From NCBI RefSeq assembly GCF_002892535.1, contig NZ_CP024847.1:2480001-2544000 (forward strand): 64,000 nt of DNA. The letters run 5' to 3'. Origin of the DNA: Aquella oligotrophica. GTDB lineage: Bacteria; Pseudomonadota; Gammaproteobacteria; Burkholderiales; UBA11063. Under the pieces are notes generated by a model. That model saw only the letters and a list, made by a program, of their open reading frames with translations, did no database searches and was not told the origin of the DNA. The translations under genes and the position numbers were made by a program. Numbering within the stretch: the first letter of the stretch is position 1; each line of letters begins with the position of its first letter. Positions 29,784 through 40,152 of the stretch are shown piece after piece.

Positions 29784-29846
29784 ATTTCATTAGCATAAAG
29801 AAGACCTACCAATTAAGGTGATGATCTTCCTTACCCGTAAAAGAAT

Positions 29847-31607
29847 TTATAGCTTAGACCATGCATCAGCCCAGTGAGCACCAATACCCGGGGTATATGC
29901 GCCACCCTGATTACACCAACCAGCAACATTACATTTATACAAATTACCTTCAACATCGGCAATTGTGCTTCCAACTGCATAAGGTTGTCCTGCTGGATAA
30001 GTTTGGTAACCGCTTGGTGCAGCTTTTGGGTGTACTTCTTTCCACGCACCCTCTGTACCTGTCAATGTATATTGTGACATATTACACCAGCTAGCTTCAA
30101 CACAAGCATATACACGCTGACTTGTTGCATCTTGTACTAGATCACCAACTTTATAACTACCAATACCTGCTGGATAAACCGGATAATTACTCGCTGGTTT
30201 CGCATGACTATTTCTTACAACATAAGAAATAGTTCTGGTATCATCTGTTGCGCGATAAACGTAAACACGATTATCTCCGCCAGCAACAAATTTAACCGTA
30301 TTACCAGATAAAACTCCAGCGCGAACTTTAAGTGAATTGCTAAATACATACTTATTAACCGCATTGGCTACTTGTGTTTCTGCTTTCTCAGGAGTACTAA
30401 CAGTTACAGCAGGAACCGTTTCTTCAGTACCATTAACTTGCAAGGCAAAAGTCAGTTTGTCTTTAGCTTTAACCAAAGTCGGATTTACCCAGCTACTTAA
30501 TTTTTCACCAACCGGAGTCCAGGTAGTAATTACCGGATTAGGGTCTTTTTTCTTGGTTAAGCGATAGCTATATTTAACAGTTGGATCTGAAATTGTATGA
30601 TTAAGATATACATAATTCTTGGTTTTATCATTTTCATTATAAACAACACCACCAGTTGATTTATTTAATTCACCTACTTCAACATATCTCGCATGAGTAG
30701 TGTCACTATTAATTTTAGCAGCAAGAACTTTCTCCCAATTATGAAGATTATTTGCTGAAATTGACAGTGAGTAGCTTTCAATTATGCTCTTCACTCCATT
30801 TTTAGTTCCAGATAACTCAAAAGTAACCAATTGCCCGGCTTTTGGTGCAGCTGATTCCGCCGCTAGATTAGCTGGCCATGGACCAAGACTCTTATTAAGT
30901 ACTGTCCAAATCTGCTCAGGAGGAACTACCTGTCCACCTTCTACCTTAACATCTGAACACGAGATGAAATTTTCCCCAGCAGGATCAACCCGTTGCCAGA
31001 TAGTAACCATCACCTGTTTTTCATCACCACTCATCTCAGGCAATTTGCATTTCCAGCTTGAAGTCTTGTCGCCACTATTAACATACGGGTCGGCTCCCAA
31101 TGCACAAACTAAATGCAAATCTTTCCAGCTAGGATTTGGCTTATACTGTCCAGGTGCATAATGCGTAATAAATACAAAGTTATTACTGTTTTTATGCCAT
31201 GCAGAATATGACCAGTTAAACTGGATATCATGCCCAGAACTGATTTTAGTCATCAAGTTATCAGGCAATGACTTATTAAGATCCGGAAAATATTTGGCAC
31301 TACTATTTTCAGTATAACCACATAAGCGATCATCTTGTATTGGATAGTTATCTTTATAAAATGCCAATGGACCAGTACCATTCTGTTTAGGACTAACATA
31401 AGCATTAATCTGTGTTAATGTCATACTACCAAGTTCCTGTGTTGGCATATTATTAGATATCTGATTTGGATTATATTCGATTAAGCCAACCTTGTTAGTA
31501 TCAACAAGATATGCTGTTCTTGAATAGGGAGCTGTTTGATAGCCATGAGCAAATACCTGACCAGTAGCAAGCGCTAATAGTAGCGTAATTAATTTATTTT
31601 TTTTCAT
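29847..31607 (-). CDS. Secreted lytic polysaccharide monooxygenase, AA10 (GbpA-like)
   Basis: 586 residues. The Sec signal ends VFA and the mature protein starts HGYQTAPYSR, so the N-terminal copper histidine (His21 of the precursor) is exposed as AA10 enzymes need. The AA10 domain spans to about residue 210 and contains a second copper histidine in FVFITHYAPGQYKPN. GbpA-like middle domains follow, then two carbohydrate-binding repeats, each ending in a WCN motif (ASWCN, AGWCN), at about 487-530 and 540-586. It oxidatively cuts crystalline chitin outside the cell. The chitinase gene lies 92 bases upstream on the same strand. Confidence 0.9.
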   Translation of the reverse strand: MKKNKLITLLLALATGQVFAHGYQTAPYSRTAYLVDTNKVGLIEYNPNQISNNMPTQELGSMTLTQINAYVSPKQNGTGPLAFYKDNYPIQDDRLCGYTENSSAKYFPDLNKSLPDNLMTKISSGHDIQFNWSYSAWHKNSNNFVFITHYAPGQYKPNPSWKDLHLVCALGADPYVNSGDKTSSWKCKLPEMSGDEKQVMVTIWQRVDPAGENFISCSDVKVEGGQVVPPEQIWTVLNKSLGPWPANLAAESAAPKAGQLVTFELSGTKNGVKSIIESYSLSISANNLHNWEKVLAAKINSDTTHARYVEVGELNKSTGGVVYNENDKTKNYVYLNHTISDPTVKYSYRLTKKKDPNPVITTWTPVGEKLSSWVNPTLVKAKDKLTFALQVNGTEETVPAVTVSTPEKAETQVANAVNKYVFSNSLKVRAGVLSGNTVKFVAGGDNRVYVYRATDDTRTISYVVRNSHAKPASNYPVYPAGIGSYKVGDLVQDATSQRVYACVEASWCNMSQYTLTGTEGAWKEVHPKAAPSGYQTYPAGQPYAVGSTIADVEGNLYKCNVAGWCNQGGAYTPGIGAHWADAWSKL

Positions 31608-31645
31608 ATGAATTTCTCTTTTCTGATAAATTATTTTTACTTTTA

Positions 31646-31672
31646 GGCAGGCTATTTATATTAAATCCTGCC
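31646..31672 (-). other. Intercistronic hairpin between chitinase and LPMO genes
   Basis: GGCAGG (31646-31651) pairs with CCTGCC (31667-31672) across a 15-base AT loop. On the minus strand no T-run follows, so it is more likely an mRNA-stabilising or processing hairpin than a terminator. Confidence 0.4.
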
Positions 31673-31699
31673 CAATATTAATTTAAAATTAAATAACTA

Positions 31700-34228
31700 T
31701 TAAAACCCAAGGTTTACCAAATTGTCAGTATATGCACCAGCTGGATCCCAAGTATTACCACCCCAAGCACTAGGGTAATAATCGTTACCAAGTGCCCACA
31801 CCATTACTCCACCATAGTACTGGTACTGAGTTGCAACTTTTACAGAGCTAGTATATTCAGCAAGGATTTTTGCATTTCCTGCTGCAGTTTTTTCTTCATA
31901 CGCCCACATCGTTGCATCACCACCTGCAGTTTTATTTGCTACTGTACCAATTAAGATTTTTGTTGTACTTGGAATACATACTTGATTACCGTTTTTGTAA
32001 AGCTTGGTTACTGGATCAAGAGTACCACAATCATTGCTAACCGTTTGGTTCATTGCTTTAGCGATATATTGATGGAAATCAGTATAAGTTTCATCACTGA
32101 AGCCACCATTTTCCCGAGGAATCTTGATTACCCCTGGACCAGAGTTATAAGCTTGAAGATTGATATAATCAACATAACCAGCCGCAATTGCTGCTCCATA
32201 ATCGTTATTTGTAGTTCCTGAAGCTGTTAAAATAAAGTTGCTTGGCTTCGATGAATCAACACTGGTTGGGTTAGATGGATTGGTTACTCCGACCCCATTT
32301 GTTGATGCTTGAGGTGCAGTTGATACCAAATACCCCATCTGATGCAAAGCTTTGGCTAATTCGGTAATATTATTGCCAGAATCATTTGCTTCTATATCCA
32401 GATCAACACCAGTAACTTTAACTGGAGTGGTAATCTTGCTATTGATATAACGAATGTCCGCATCTAACGATTTGGCTAATGTTGACATATTTTCCGCAGC
32501 ATTGCTACCGCCACTAAATGAATGGCTACCATTTTGACCACCAAGACTAAGCAACATTACTGTTCCAGATTTAGCATTTTTGGATACTCTTTGGAAAATA
32601 GGAACCAATGCATCATCTGCATTATTTGCACAATTTACATGATCCGCATCACAGGCAGAGAAACCAACTATTAAGACATCATATTTAGCAAAAGCAGCAT
32701 CAGGGATTGCAGCAAAAGCTCCCGTTGCAGTACCATCAATATATCCTACAGCAATATGGTTGCCTCCAGAAGGTTGAGATTTATGTTTAAATGGTACAAG
32801 CAAAGTTGTATTTGCTTTAATAGTGCCAGTAACTGGTGCAACCACTTCATATTTGCTAGCAGCGCTAGAAGTTACATTAAGTGTAACTACATCACCTTTT
32901 AGCAATTTAAGATTACTAGTTCCATTAGAAGCTGTCAGCTGGTTAAATTTATACTGCTTGCCCTTATAGTTATCTGTAAAAGTAATTGTTGCAGTATCAC
33001 CAGCATCAAGACCAGTAATTTTTAGCTTAGCAGGAACAATATTTGATTCAGGTTGAGCAACCAAACTGATTGCTCCAAGCTCAGTCGTTTTATTAGCTTT
33101 TACTTGAGCTACTTTATTTAATGGATTATAGAATATTCCTTTGATTGCATCTGCCAGACCATATGAAGTTAAAGTATAACGACCCGCTGTCAAATTGCCA
33201 ACATTGACAGTCTTACCAAATTCAGTATTCATAGTCGCAACCATTTGGCTTTCAGCATTAATAACCGAAACATCTAGAGTATTTTGATCTATTCCAGTTG
33301 GTTTATTAATACTATAGCTTATAACGCCTGTAGTAACTTTAGCTGCTGAAAACGATGCCGATTCATAAACTGTCTGACCAGCAGCCAATAAAATTGGATT
33401 TGGTGCATTAAACATAATTTTTGGTGGCAAAGTATTTGCAGGAACAGTCAAAGAATAAGTACTAGGTTTAAGTCCATTAAGCTTTTGAACAATCTTGCTT
33501 TTTACATTACTATTGGTAATTCTTGCAATTACTGATTCAAATTGTCCACCTTGACCAGCAAGAACTACTGGAATATTACAGATAGTTGGCTCTTGACAAG
33601 CAGTAACCAGTTTACTAGTATTTATTGTCAGATTTATGTTACCTGGTTCAACTGGAGTAACTTCGCCATCAGAACTAACTACAGGGTTTACTGGAGCATT
33701 ACCAAATGGAGAATTATAACCATAGCTGATTTTAACTGATGCATTAGGAGCAAGTACTCCGCCAGTTTCAAGAGTTATTGATAGCTTGGTTGGTCCATTA
33801 TCATCAGTTATACCAACAACACTTGTTTTTATTTCCATCCAAGGACTAACGGTGCTATATGCAAAACTACTTGGATCTAGACTGGTCGAATCTTCCATGG
33901 TTACCTGCATACCATCAAGGCTCTTTGTTTCACCACAACCATTGGTAATAACAAATGAACCGCTACCATAATATTGACCACTAGACTGAAAACTTGAACT
34001 CGTAACAGCAAGACACGCAGTAGAAGCATTAGCGGCTTTACTAGCGGTTTGTTCCGTAACCAATGATTGATTTAATAATGGTGTGGCGTACTGTTTAGTT
34101 GATGAGAAATCAATAGTTCCAGCAACAGGCACTGAACCAGAAGCAGAAGAAGTACTGCCTCCACTATGGCAGGCACCTAATCCGGCAATCAAAATAACTG
34201 GTATAATTCGTTTAATTTTATGTTTCAT
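31700..34228 (-). CDS. Lipoprotein chitinase, GH18
   Basis: 842 residues with a lipoprotein signal (LGAC lipobox, Cys20) and a Ser-rich linker. Residues about 55-200 look like a carbohydrate-binding beta domain (with paired cysteines TACLAVTS and NGCGET), the middle carries Ig/CBM-like repeats, and from about 495 the GH18 barrel (HIAVGYIDG, GTVMLLSLGGQNGSHSF, VTGVDLDIEAND). The catalytic glutamate is in DLDIE (about Glu612). The usual first Asp of the motif is replaced by Thr. Lipid anchoring would hold it on the cell surface or in the periplasm; it is likely co-transcribed with the LPMO gene. Confidence 0.88.
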   Translation of the reverse strand: MKHKIKRIIPVILIAGLGACHSGGSTSSASGSVPVAGTIDFSSTKQYATPLLNQSLVTEQTASKAANASTACLAVTSSSFQSSGQYYGSGSFVITNGCGETKSLDGMQVTMEDSTSLDPSSFAYSTVSPWMEIKTSVVGITDDNGPTKLSITLETGGVLAPNASVKISYGYNSPFGNAPVNPVVSSDGEVTPVEPGNINLTINTSKLVTACQEPTICNIPVVLAGQGGQFESVIARITNSNVKSKIVQKLNGLKPSTYSLTVPANTLPPKIMFNAPNPILLAAGQTVYESASFSAAKVTTGVISYSINKPTGIDQNTLDVSVINAESQMVATMNTEFGKTVNVGNLTAGRYTLTSYGLADAIKGIFYNPLNKVAQVKANKTTELGAISLVAQPESNIVPAKLKITGLDAGDTATITFTDNYKGKQYKFNQLTASNGTSNLKLLKGDVVTLNVTSSAASKYEVVAPVTGTIKANTTLLVPFKHKSQPSGGNHIAVGYIDGTATGAFAAIPDAAFAKYDVLIVGFSACDADHVNCANNADDALVPIFQRVSKNAKSGTVMLLSLGGQNGSHSFSGGSNAAENMSTLAKSLDADIRYINSKITTPVKVTGVDLDIEANDSGNNITELAKALHQMGYLVSTAPQASTNGVGVTNPSNPTSVDSSKPSNFILTASGTTNNDYGAAIAAGYVDYINLQAYNSGPGVIKIPRENGGFSDETYTDFHQYIAKAMNQTVSNDCGTLDPVTKLYKNGNQVCIPSTTKILIGTVANKTAGGDATMWAYEEKTAAGNAKILAEYTSSVKVATQYQYYGGVMVWALGNDYYPSAWGGNTWDPAGAYTDNLVNLGF

Positions 34229-34411
34229 GCTTTAACACCCCTTTAAAAGTAATAGTATGATTCTTAAAATAATTGCGATAACAATTTCAAGACTTCATTC
34301 TACCAAGGAAAGTTAAACATGAAAACCGTCCAAAAATGACGGGGCTCGAGAAATAACCTTATAGAAGGGGAATTACATAAAATTCAGTTAACAACGCGAA
34401 CTCGGGATAAG

Positions 34412-35272
34412 TTAATTAGTAAAATTAACCGCCAACGGCGCTGAAAATACTTCTTTATCAAAAGCTTTGTCACCATCTTCTCTAGCAATACCATCAGATT
34501 TTAGATTTACAAAATCATAAGACGCAGTATCCATCAGGTGCGACGGGACAATATTTTGCATTGCTCGAAACATAGTTTCAATCCTGCCCGGATGCTTTTT
34601 ATTCCATTCGGTTAACATATCTTTGATTACCTGACGTTGCAGATTTGGTTGAGAACCGCATAAATTGCATGGGATAATCGGAAATTCTTTAATCATTGCA
34701 TAACGCGCAATATCTTTTTCGGCACAATAAGCTAATGGACGAATAACAACATTACTACCATCATCACTCACTAGCTTAGCAGGCATACCTTTTAGTTTTC
34801 CACCGTAGAACATATTTAGAAATAGCGTTTCAAGGATATCATCACGATGATGTCCTAAGGCGATTTTCGTTGCGCCAATTTCTCGCGCCACCCGATATAA
34901 AATCCCCCGGCGTAAACGCGAGCATAAACCACAGGTCGTTTTACCTTCAGGAATCACCCGTTTCACGGTAGAATAAGTATCTTCTTCGATGATTTTATAT
35001 TCTACCCCAAGACTTTCAAGATAATTTGGCAACACTTCCTTAGGAAAGCCCGGCTGTCCCTGATCAAGATTTACTGCAATAAGGCGAAATGATATTGGTG
35101 CGGATTTTTGAAGACTCATCAGAATATCAAGCATACTATAACTATCTTTACCACCAGAGAGACAAACCATTACAGTATCACCAGCTTCAATCATATTATA
35201 ATCATTGATAGCCTTGCCAACGCCAGCGCGTAAACGTTTTGCCAATTTATTTATTTCGTATTGCTGATCCAT
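34412..35272 (-). CDS. ttcA: tRNA 2-thiocytidine biosynthesis protein
   Basis: 286 residues. It thiolates cytidine 32 in tRNA with an Fe-S cluster. The PP-loop SGGKDS is at 39-44, the cluster cysteines in [12 protein letters not shown] (Cys114, Cys117) and the later CNLCGSQ, and the [15 protein letters not shown] motif is intact. Single gene, divergent from glnA. Confidence 0.96.
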   Translation of the reverse strand: MDQQYEINKLAKRLRAGVGKAINDYNMIEAGDTVMVCLSGGKDSYSMLDILMSLQKSAPISFRLIAVNLDQGQPGFPKEVLPNYLESLGVEYKIIEEDTYSTVKRVIPEGKTTCGLCSRLRRGILYRVAREIGATKIALGHHRDDILETLFLNMFYGGKLKGMPAKLVSDDGSNVVIRPLAYCAEKDIARYAMIKEFPIIPCNLCGSQPNLQRQVIKDMLTEWNKKHPGRIETMFRAMQNIVPSHLMDTASYDFVNLKSDGIAREDGDKAFDKEVFSAPLAVNFTN

Positions 35273-35428
35273 AGTGATGCTTTTATCTGATATTTAAGAG
35301 GTTATTTTATATGTTGATGCAACAAGAATTGCAACTGAGATTACAATTTTAAAGAGGACAATATTATACAGTAATTTTGCACTACGTTTTAAGAAAAAAA
35401 CGACATACAGATAATTTATTAAAATTAT

Positions 35429-35456
35429 TTGCTGCATAGCAACATGATGATATAAA
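35429..35456 (+). promoter_or_regulatory. glnA promoter overlapped by an inverted repeat
   Basis: TTGCTG (-35, 35429-35434) and TATAAA (-10, 35451-35456) are 16 bases apart. The palindrome TTGCTGCATAGCAA at 35429-35442 covers the -35 region and could be a repressor or activator site. I see no sigma-54 (GG-N10-GC) element, so this is not an obvious NtrC-type glnA promoter. Confidence 0.6.
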
Positions 35457-35507
35457 ATAGGCGTTTGTCCATAATTCTTAGTCCATCTTTCTAAAGGTAA
35501 AATGTTA

Positions 35508-36920
35508 ATGAGTGGCTTCCAAAAAATTGAAAAACTAATTAAAGAACATGATATTAAATTCGTTGATTTACGATTTAGTGATACACTAGGCAAGGAACAT
35601 CATGTTACCCTACCAGCCGATGTAATCAGTGAAGATTTATTTAAAATCGGACATCCTTTTGATGGCTCTTCAATTGAGGGCTGGAAAGGAATTGAAGCAT
35701 CTGATATGTTATTACGACCTGATGCAAATACATTAAAAGTTGACCCATATTTTGATGATGCAACCCTATTTATGACTTGTGATGTTGTTGAGCCAGCGAC
35801 AATGGAAGCCTATGATCGCTGCCCACGCGGGATTGCCAAGCGAGCTGAAGCATTTATCAAAGAAAGTGGAATAGGTGATACTGCTTATTTCGGTCCAGAG
35901 CCAGAATTTTTTATTTTTGACTCGGTAACTTTCGGCGCTGATATGAGTGGTTGTCACTACAAAATCAATGCTGAAGAAGCGGCATGGAGTTCTAGTGCCG
36001 AGATTGAAGGTGGTAATACTGGACATCGCCCAAGAGTTAAAGGTGGATATTTCCCTTTACCACCAGTAGACTCACATCAAGATTTACGTGCTGCTGCCTG
36101 TCTTACTCTATCTGAATTAGGCGTGCCGGTTGAATTACACCACCATGAAGTAGCAACTGCAGGTCAATGCGAAATCGGGACTAAATTTAGTAGTCTTGTT
36201 GAGCGTGCTGACTGGTCACAAATTTTAAAATATGTAGTGAGAAATACTGCTCACCGCTATGGTAAAACTGCTACTTTCATGCCAAAACCAATCGTTGGTG
36301 ATAATGGTTCTGGTATGCACGTACACCAATCAATCTGGAAAGGCGGCAAAAACCTATTTGCGGGTAAAGAATATGCTAATCTTTCTGAAACTGCCCTACA
36401 CTATATCGGTGGGATTATTAAGCATTCAAAAGCCTTAAATGCAATCACTAATCCAACAACTAACTCGTACAAACGTCTAGTACCGGGATTTGAAGCACCA
36501 GTAATCGTTACTTACTCAGCTCGTAATCGTTCTGCTGCAATTCGTATTCCATTTACTACATCAGATAAAGCTAAGCGAATTGAAGTTCGTTTCCCGGATC
36601 CGATGGCTAATCCATATTTAGCATTTAGCGCAATGTTAATGGCAGGTATTGATGGAATTATCAATAAGATTGATCCAGGTAAAGCAATGGACGTAAATCT
36701 ATATGAAATGCCAGAAAGTAAACTAGCAAAAATCCCTCAGGTTTGTTCTAGTCTAGAAATGGCACTGGAAAATCTAAATAAAGATCGTGCGTTTTTAACT
36801 CGTGGTGGCGTTTTCACTGACGATTGGATCGATAGTTACATTCAATTAAAAATGCATGAAGTAACAACATATCGTATGACAACTCATCCGATTGAATTAC
36901 AGATGTACTATAGCCTGTAA
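35508..36920 (+). CDS. glnA: Glutamine synthetase, type I
   Basis: 470 residues from the ATG at 35508 ([15 protein letters not shown]). An upstream in-frame ATG at 35502 leaves only three bases to the AAAGG site, whereas 35508 leaves nine. Active-site motifs are present: [30 protein letters not shown], and [11 protein letters not shown]. The adenylylation tyrosine is probably Tyr399 in NLYEMPESK, so GlnE control is likely. A T-rich terminator follows the gene. Confidence 0.97.
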   Translation: MSGFQKIEKLIKEHDIKFVDLRFSDTLGKEHHVTLPADVISEDLFKIGHPFDGSSIEGWKGIEASDMLLRPDANTLKVDPYFDDATLFMTCDVVEPATMEAYDRCPRGIAKRAEAFIKESGIGDTAYFGPEPEFFIFDSVTFGADMSGCHYKINAEEAAWSSSAEIEGGNTGHRPRVKGGYFPLPPVDSHQDLRAAACLTLSELGVPVELHHHEVATAGQCEIGTKFSSLVERADWSQILKYVVRNTAHRYGKTATFMPKPIVGDNGSGMHVHQSIWKGGKNLFAGKEYANLSETALHYIGGIIKHSKALNAITNPTTNSYKRLVPGFEAPVIVTYSARNRSAAIRIPFTTSDKAKRIEVRFPDPMANPYLAFSAMLMAGIDGIINKIDPGKAMDVNLYEMPESKLAKIPQVCSSLEMALENLNKDRAFLTRGGVFTDDWIDSYIQLKMHEVTTYRMTTHPIELQMYYSL

Positions 36921-36941
36921 CAGCCTGTAGAAAATGCATTT

Positions 36942-36973
36942 AAAGCCACTAATAAAGCTAGTGGCTTTTTTAA
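36942..36973 (+). terminator. Terminator of glnA
   Basis: A 10-bp stem AAAGCCACTA/TAGTGGCTTT with a 7-base loop followed by a T-run, 22 bases after the glnA stop. Confidence 0.9.
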
Positions 36974-37120
36974 TTGAAAAATATCGGGTTTTGTGAGAAA
37001 ATCGGGGGTTATTACTTTAATAAACCCAGCAGTAAGGTTACTATACCTAAAAATTAAGATTTGACCAGAAAAGTTACATAAAAGCAGTAACTTACGACGC
37101 AAAGAAAAGTACTATTTACA

Positions 37121-37855
37121 ATGAAATTTTTAAAAATCAAAAAAAGAATACTCGCATTAGCACTAATAGCGGCAACTATTATATACCCCGCCGTATCAGT
37201 AGCCGATGATATTAATGATTTAAGCGGAGTTTCATCTGATGATAGTAGCTCGGATACTGTCAAAAAAGATGCAACCTCCAGCGATGCAATTGGAAACATG
37301 CTCCTTCAATCAGTAAGCCTGATGGGCATTGCCTATAAATGGGGTGGAAATACTCCCGATACCGGGATGGACTGCAGCGGTTTTGTACGTTATGTATTTA
37401 AAAAATCTCTCGGCATTAATCTCCCAAGAACAGCTGCTGAAATGGCAAAAGTTGGGAAAAAAGTCAGCCCTGACGACCTAGAACCGGGTGATTTAATTTT
37501 CTTTAATACCAGACGCGGCTCAAATACCCATATTGGGATCTATCTGGGTAATAATAAGTTTATTCAGGCGCCCCGAACTGGTGAGAACATAAAAATCACT
37601 GAATTTGATGGCTGGTGGCGACAACATTTTAACGGTGCTAAACGAGTAGTTCAGGAAAATGTTGATGACAATGGTAATACGTCTGTCGAAAGCTATCAGG
37701 ACATTCACGATGAAGCACTACCAAGTAGTTATCGTGGAAAATCATCCAAACATGCAGGTCGTTCGCGGTATAGTTCCAAAAAACATGCAACTACCACCAG
37801 TAAAAAATCTGGCAGCAAAAAATCTTCCACCAAGAAGAAGCGTAAAAAACATTGA
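37121..37855 (+). CDS. NlpC/P60 family peptidoglycan hydrolase with basic tail
   Basis: 244 residues. A Sec signal or N-terminal anchor (ALALIAATIIYPAVSVA) precedes an acidic linker. The NlpC/P60 domain, about 60-165, has the catalytic Cys85 in MDCSGFVRYVF and His137 in NTHIGIYLG, so it is a cysteine endopeptidase cutting cell-wall stem peptides. Residues about 195-244 form an unusual Ser/Lys/Arg/His tail ending KKKRKKH, which may bind the wall or anionic polymers. The next gene starts three bases after its stop. Confidence 0.88.
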   Translation: MKFLKIKKRILALALIAATIIYPAVSVADDINDLSGVSSDDSSSDTVKKDATSSDAIGNMLLQSVSLMGIAYKWGGNTPDTGMDCSGFVRYVFKKSLGINLPRTAAEMAKVGKKVSPDDLEPGDLIFFNTRRGSNTHIGIYLGNNKFIQAPRTGENIKITEFDGWWRQHFNGAKRVVQENVDDNGNTSVESYQDIHDEALPSSYRGKSSKHAGRSRYSSKKHATTTSKKSGSKKSSTKKKRKKH

Positions 37856-37858
37856 TAA

Positions 37859-38080
37859 ATGAAATTACAAATTCCAACTTGGCATAGAAGCAATGGAGAG
37901 ATAATTGCCTGCACCGAGAAAATCAAGGTTATGCGTGAAAATATTGAAGAGCTGCAACAATATTTGCAGGATGCCTTTGAGGATGCCTTACTAATGGATG
38001 TTGATGAAACCCAATTCCGGCAGTTTTTGCTGACTCTAGTCAACAACCTCGACAATCCCTATAAGGATCAAAATGTTTAA
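37859..38080 (+). CDS. Small conserved-looking protein of unknown function
   Basis: 73 residues (MKLQIPTWHRSNGEIIACTE...), acidic and mostly helical, with coiled-coil-like KIKVMRENIEELQQYLQDAF. It starts three bases after the NlpC/P60 stop and overlaps lolC by eight bases, so it is very likely a real, translationally coupled gene. I do not recognise the family. Its position suggests a role linked with lipoprotein sorting or simply shared transcription. Confidence 0.7.
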   Translation: MKLQIPTWHRSNGEIIACTEKIKVMRENIEELQQYLQDAFEDALLMDVDETQFRQFLLTLVNNLDNPYKDQNV

Positions 38081-39320
38081 TAAATTTGAATTACTGGTTG
38101 GTTTGCGTTATTTACGTGCCAAACAAAAAAATAGCTTTGTATCATTCATCTCACTAGTATCAATAATCGGTATAGCACTGGGTGTGGCTGCACTTATTAC
38201 TGTACTATCTGTAATGAATGGTTTTCAGCGTGAGATTCGCAACAAGATAATTGGCGTAACTTCGCACATGCAGATAATTTCGGCAGCAAATGCACTTTCT
38301 AATTGGCAGGATACGGGTAAACTTACCATGAAAAATAAGGAAGTCCTTGCTTATGCACCTTATATTGACGGTCAAGGACTCATTTCATTTAGCGGCAGCG
38401 TTAGTGGAATACTAATTCGTGGCGTAGAACCAGAATATGAACCAAAAGTAGATGATATTACCAATAAAATCGTTCAGGGTACATTCAAAAGTCTTGAATC
38501 AGACAGCTTTAACATCGTAATAGGTAAAGAACTCGCCCGCCAGCTTGGTGCAACTTTAGGTGATAAAATCACTTTAATTACTCCAGATGGGCAAATTACC
38601 CCGACAGGAATGATTCCAAGATTGAAGCAATTTACCATTAGTGGTATCTTCGATAGCCACATGTATGAATATGATACTTCATTAGTATTTATTAGTCTTG
38701 CAAAAGCACAGGTATTATTCAAAACACCAGATAGTGTAACCGGATTACGGTTGAAGGTTGATGATGTAATGCGAACACAAATAATCAAAAACCAGCTTTA
38801 TGGAATCTTGCCCGGAGATCTGATAATTCAAGACTGGATTGATCAGCATCAAAACTATTTTGCAGCTGTTGCCATGGAAAAGAAAATGATGTTTGTAATA
38901 TTAACCCTAATCGTAGCAGTAGCCGCATTTAATCTTGTTTCAACTTTAGTAATGACAGTAAACGATAAGCGTCCGGACATTGCAATTCTACGCACAATCG
39001 GAGCATCAGAGAAAAGCATAATGAAGATATTCATGTTACAAGGTGGGGTATCCGGGATTATTGGAACAGTCAGTGGGACCGTCCTTGGTGTGATCCTTGC
39101 CCTGACCATTGGCGATCTGGTTCATGGCATAGAAATGCTTACTCATACTAAACTTATTTCTGGTGAAGTCTATATGATAGATTACCTGCCATCTCAGGTA
39201 GAGTTTAGTGATGTTGCCAGTATATTTACTGTGTCAATTATACTAAGTATTTTGGCAACCATTTATCCAAGCCGAGCCGCGGCAAAAACCAACCCAGCTG
39301 AGGCACTGCGCTATGAATAA
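38073..39320 (+). CDS. lolC: Lipoprotein-releasing ABC transporter permease LolC/LolE
   Basis: 415 residues with four membrane helices: one near 25-48 (FVSFISLVSIIGIALGVAAL) and three near 270-400, separated by a large periplasmic domain. The C-terminal FtsX-type region (RRPDIAILRTIGAS-like, here KRPDIAILRTIGASEKSIM) is typical. With LolD it extracts outer-membrane lipoproteins from the inner membrane and hands them to LolA. Only one permease gene is present, so a homodimer (LolF-like) is likely. It overlaps both neighbours by eight bases. Confidence 0.93.
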   Translation: MFNKFELLVGLRYLRAKQKNSFVSFISLVSIIGIALGVAALITVLSVMNGFQREIRNKIIGVTSHMQIISAANALSNWQDTGKLTMKNKEVLAYAPYIDGQGLISFSGSVSGILIRGVEPEYEPKVDDITNKIVQGTFKSLESDSFNIVIGKELARQLGATLGDKITLITPDGQITPTGMIPRLKQFTISGIFDSHMYEYDTSLVFISLAKAQVLFKTPDSVTGLRLKVDDVMRTQIIKNQLYGILPGDLIIQDWIDQHQNYFAAVAMEKKMMFVILTLIVAVAAFNLVSTLVMTVNDKRPDIAILRTIGASEKSIMKIFMLQGGVSGIIGTVSGTVLGVILALTIGDLVHGIEMLTHTKLISGEVYMIDYLPSQVEFSDVASIFTVSIILSILATIYPSRAAAKTNPAEALRYE

Positions 39321-39996
39321 TAATTATATTTTGCAAACTACGAAGCTTTCAAAATCTTTTACCCAATCCAGTGGTGACAAGCTACAAATTTTTAGCAATA
39401 TTAATTTTAACCTTGAAGCCGGTGCAACTGTCAGTATCGTTGGCAGTTCAGGAAGCGGCAAAACATCACTATTACAGATATTAGCTGGTCTTGATAGCCC
39501 TACCGATGGATACGTTAGTATAGATGGCGAAAATTTACAACAAATGAATAGCAACCAGTTATGCCAATTACGCAACAAGAAGCTGGGCTTTATTTACCAA
39601 TTTCATCATCTACTGCCGGAATTTACTGCTCTTGAAAATACTCTAATGCCATTAATCATTGGCAATAAAAGTGATAAACAAGGTAAAGAGTATGCAAATT
39701 ATATTCTAAGTAAACTCGGACTAGGTAAACGTACACAACACTACCCGAGCCAACTATCTGGTGGAGAACGCCAGCGCGTAGCAATTGCTCGAGCTGTAAT
39801 TAACCAGCCAAAGATAATATTTGCAGATGAGCCAACTGGAAATCTCGATAATACCACAGCCCATCAGGTACTTGATATTTTTCTTTCGCTACAGCAAGAG
39901 TTAAATACCAGTCTCATTATGGTTACTCATGACCATGAGATAGCCAGCCGAACACAACAAAAGCTTACCCTGCATAATGGTGAATTAGCTAATTAA
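39313..39996 (+). CDS. lolD: Lipoprotein-releasing ABC transporter ATP-binding protein
   Basis: 227 residues, single ABC domain. Walker [10 protein letters not shown] (44-52), Q-loop [15 protein letters not shown], signature [14 protein letters not shown], Walker [13 protein letters not shown] and a switch His in VTHDHEIA are all present; [10 protein letters not shown] is characteristic of LolD. It overlaps lolC by eight bases and ends the operon. Confidence 0.95.
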   Translation: MNNNYILQTTKLSKSFTQSSGDKLQIFSNINFNLEAGATVSIVGSSGSGKTSLLQILAGLDSPTDGYVSIDGENLQQMNSNQLCQLRNKKLGFIYQFHHLLPEFTALENTLMPLIIGNKSDKQGKEYANYILSKLGLGKRTQHYPSQLSGGERQRVAIARAVINQPKIIFADEPTGNLDNTTAHQVLDIFLSLQQELNTSLIMVTHDHEIASRTQQKLTLHNGELAN

Positions 39997-40030
39997 TCGT
40001 AAAATGTAAATACTCATACTATGTAACCCC

Positions 40031-40152
40031 GTAACTGTCGGAATATGCTAGCAAGAGAAGGCGCAAGATGGACACGTGTGTCCCGCGGGTTACATGAGAA
40101 GTAAATGAGGAGCTTGGCAACGCAGCCATTGCGAGATAGTACAAGCAGTTAC
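40031..40152 (+). repeat. Dispersed repeat family, copy 2 (after lolD)
   Basis: 122 bp bounded by perfect inverted repeats GTAACTG (40031-40037) / CAGTTAC (40146-40152). It contains a GGACACGTGTGTCC hairpin, the TACATGAGAAGTAAATGAGG block, the core AGCTTGGCAAC and the TTGCGAGATAGT block shared with copy 1. It fills most of the gap between lolD and the BON-domain gene. Confidence 0.85.

Noticed and set aside
35294-35593. A 99-codon minus-strand frame between ttcA and glnA
   Set aside because: It runs antisense into the start of glnA, crosses the glnA promoter and shows no family features.
40031-40152. Integron attC site
   Set aside because: The hairpin-forming ends suggested it, but the RYYYAAC and GTTRRRY core sites are not present and no integrase is nearby.
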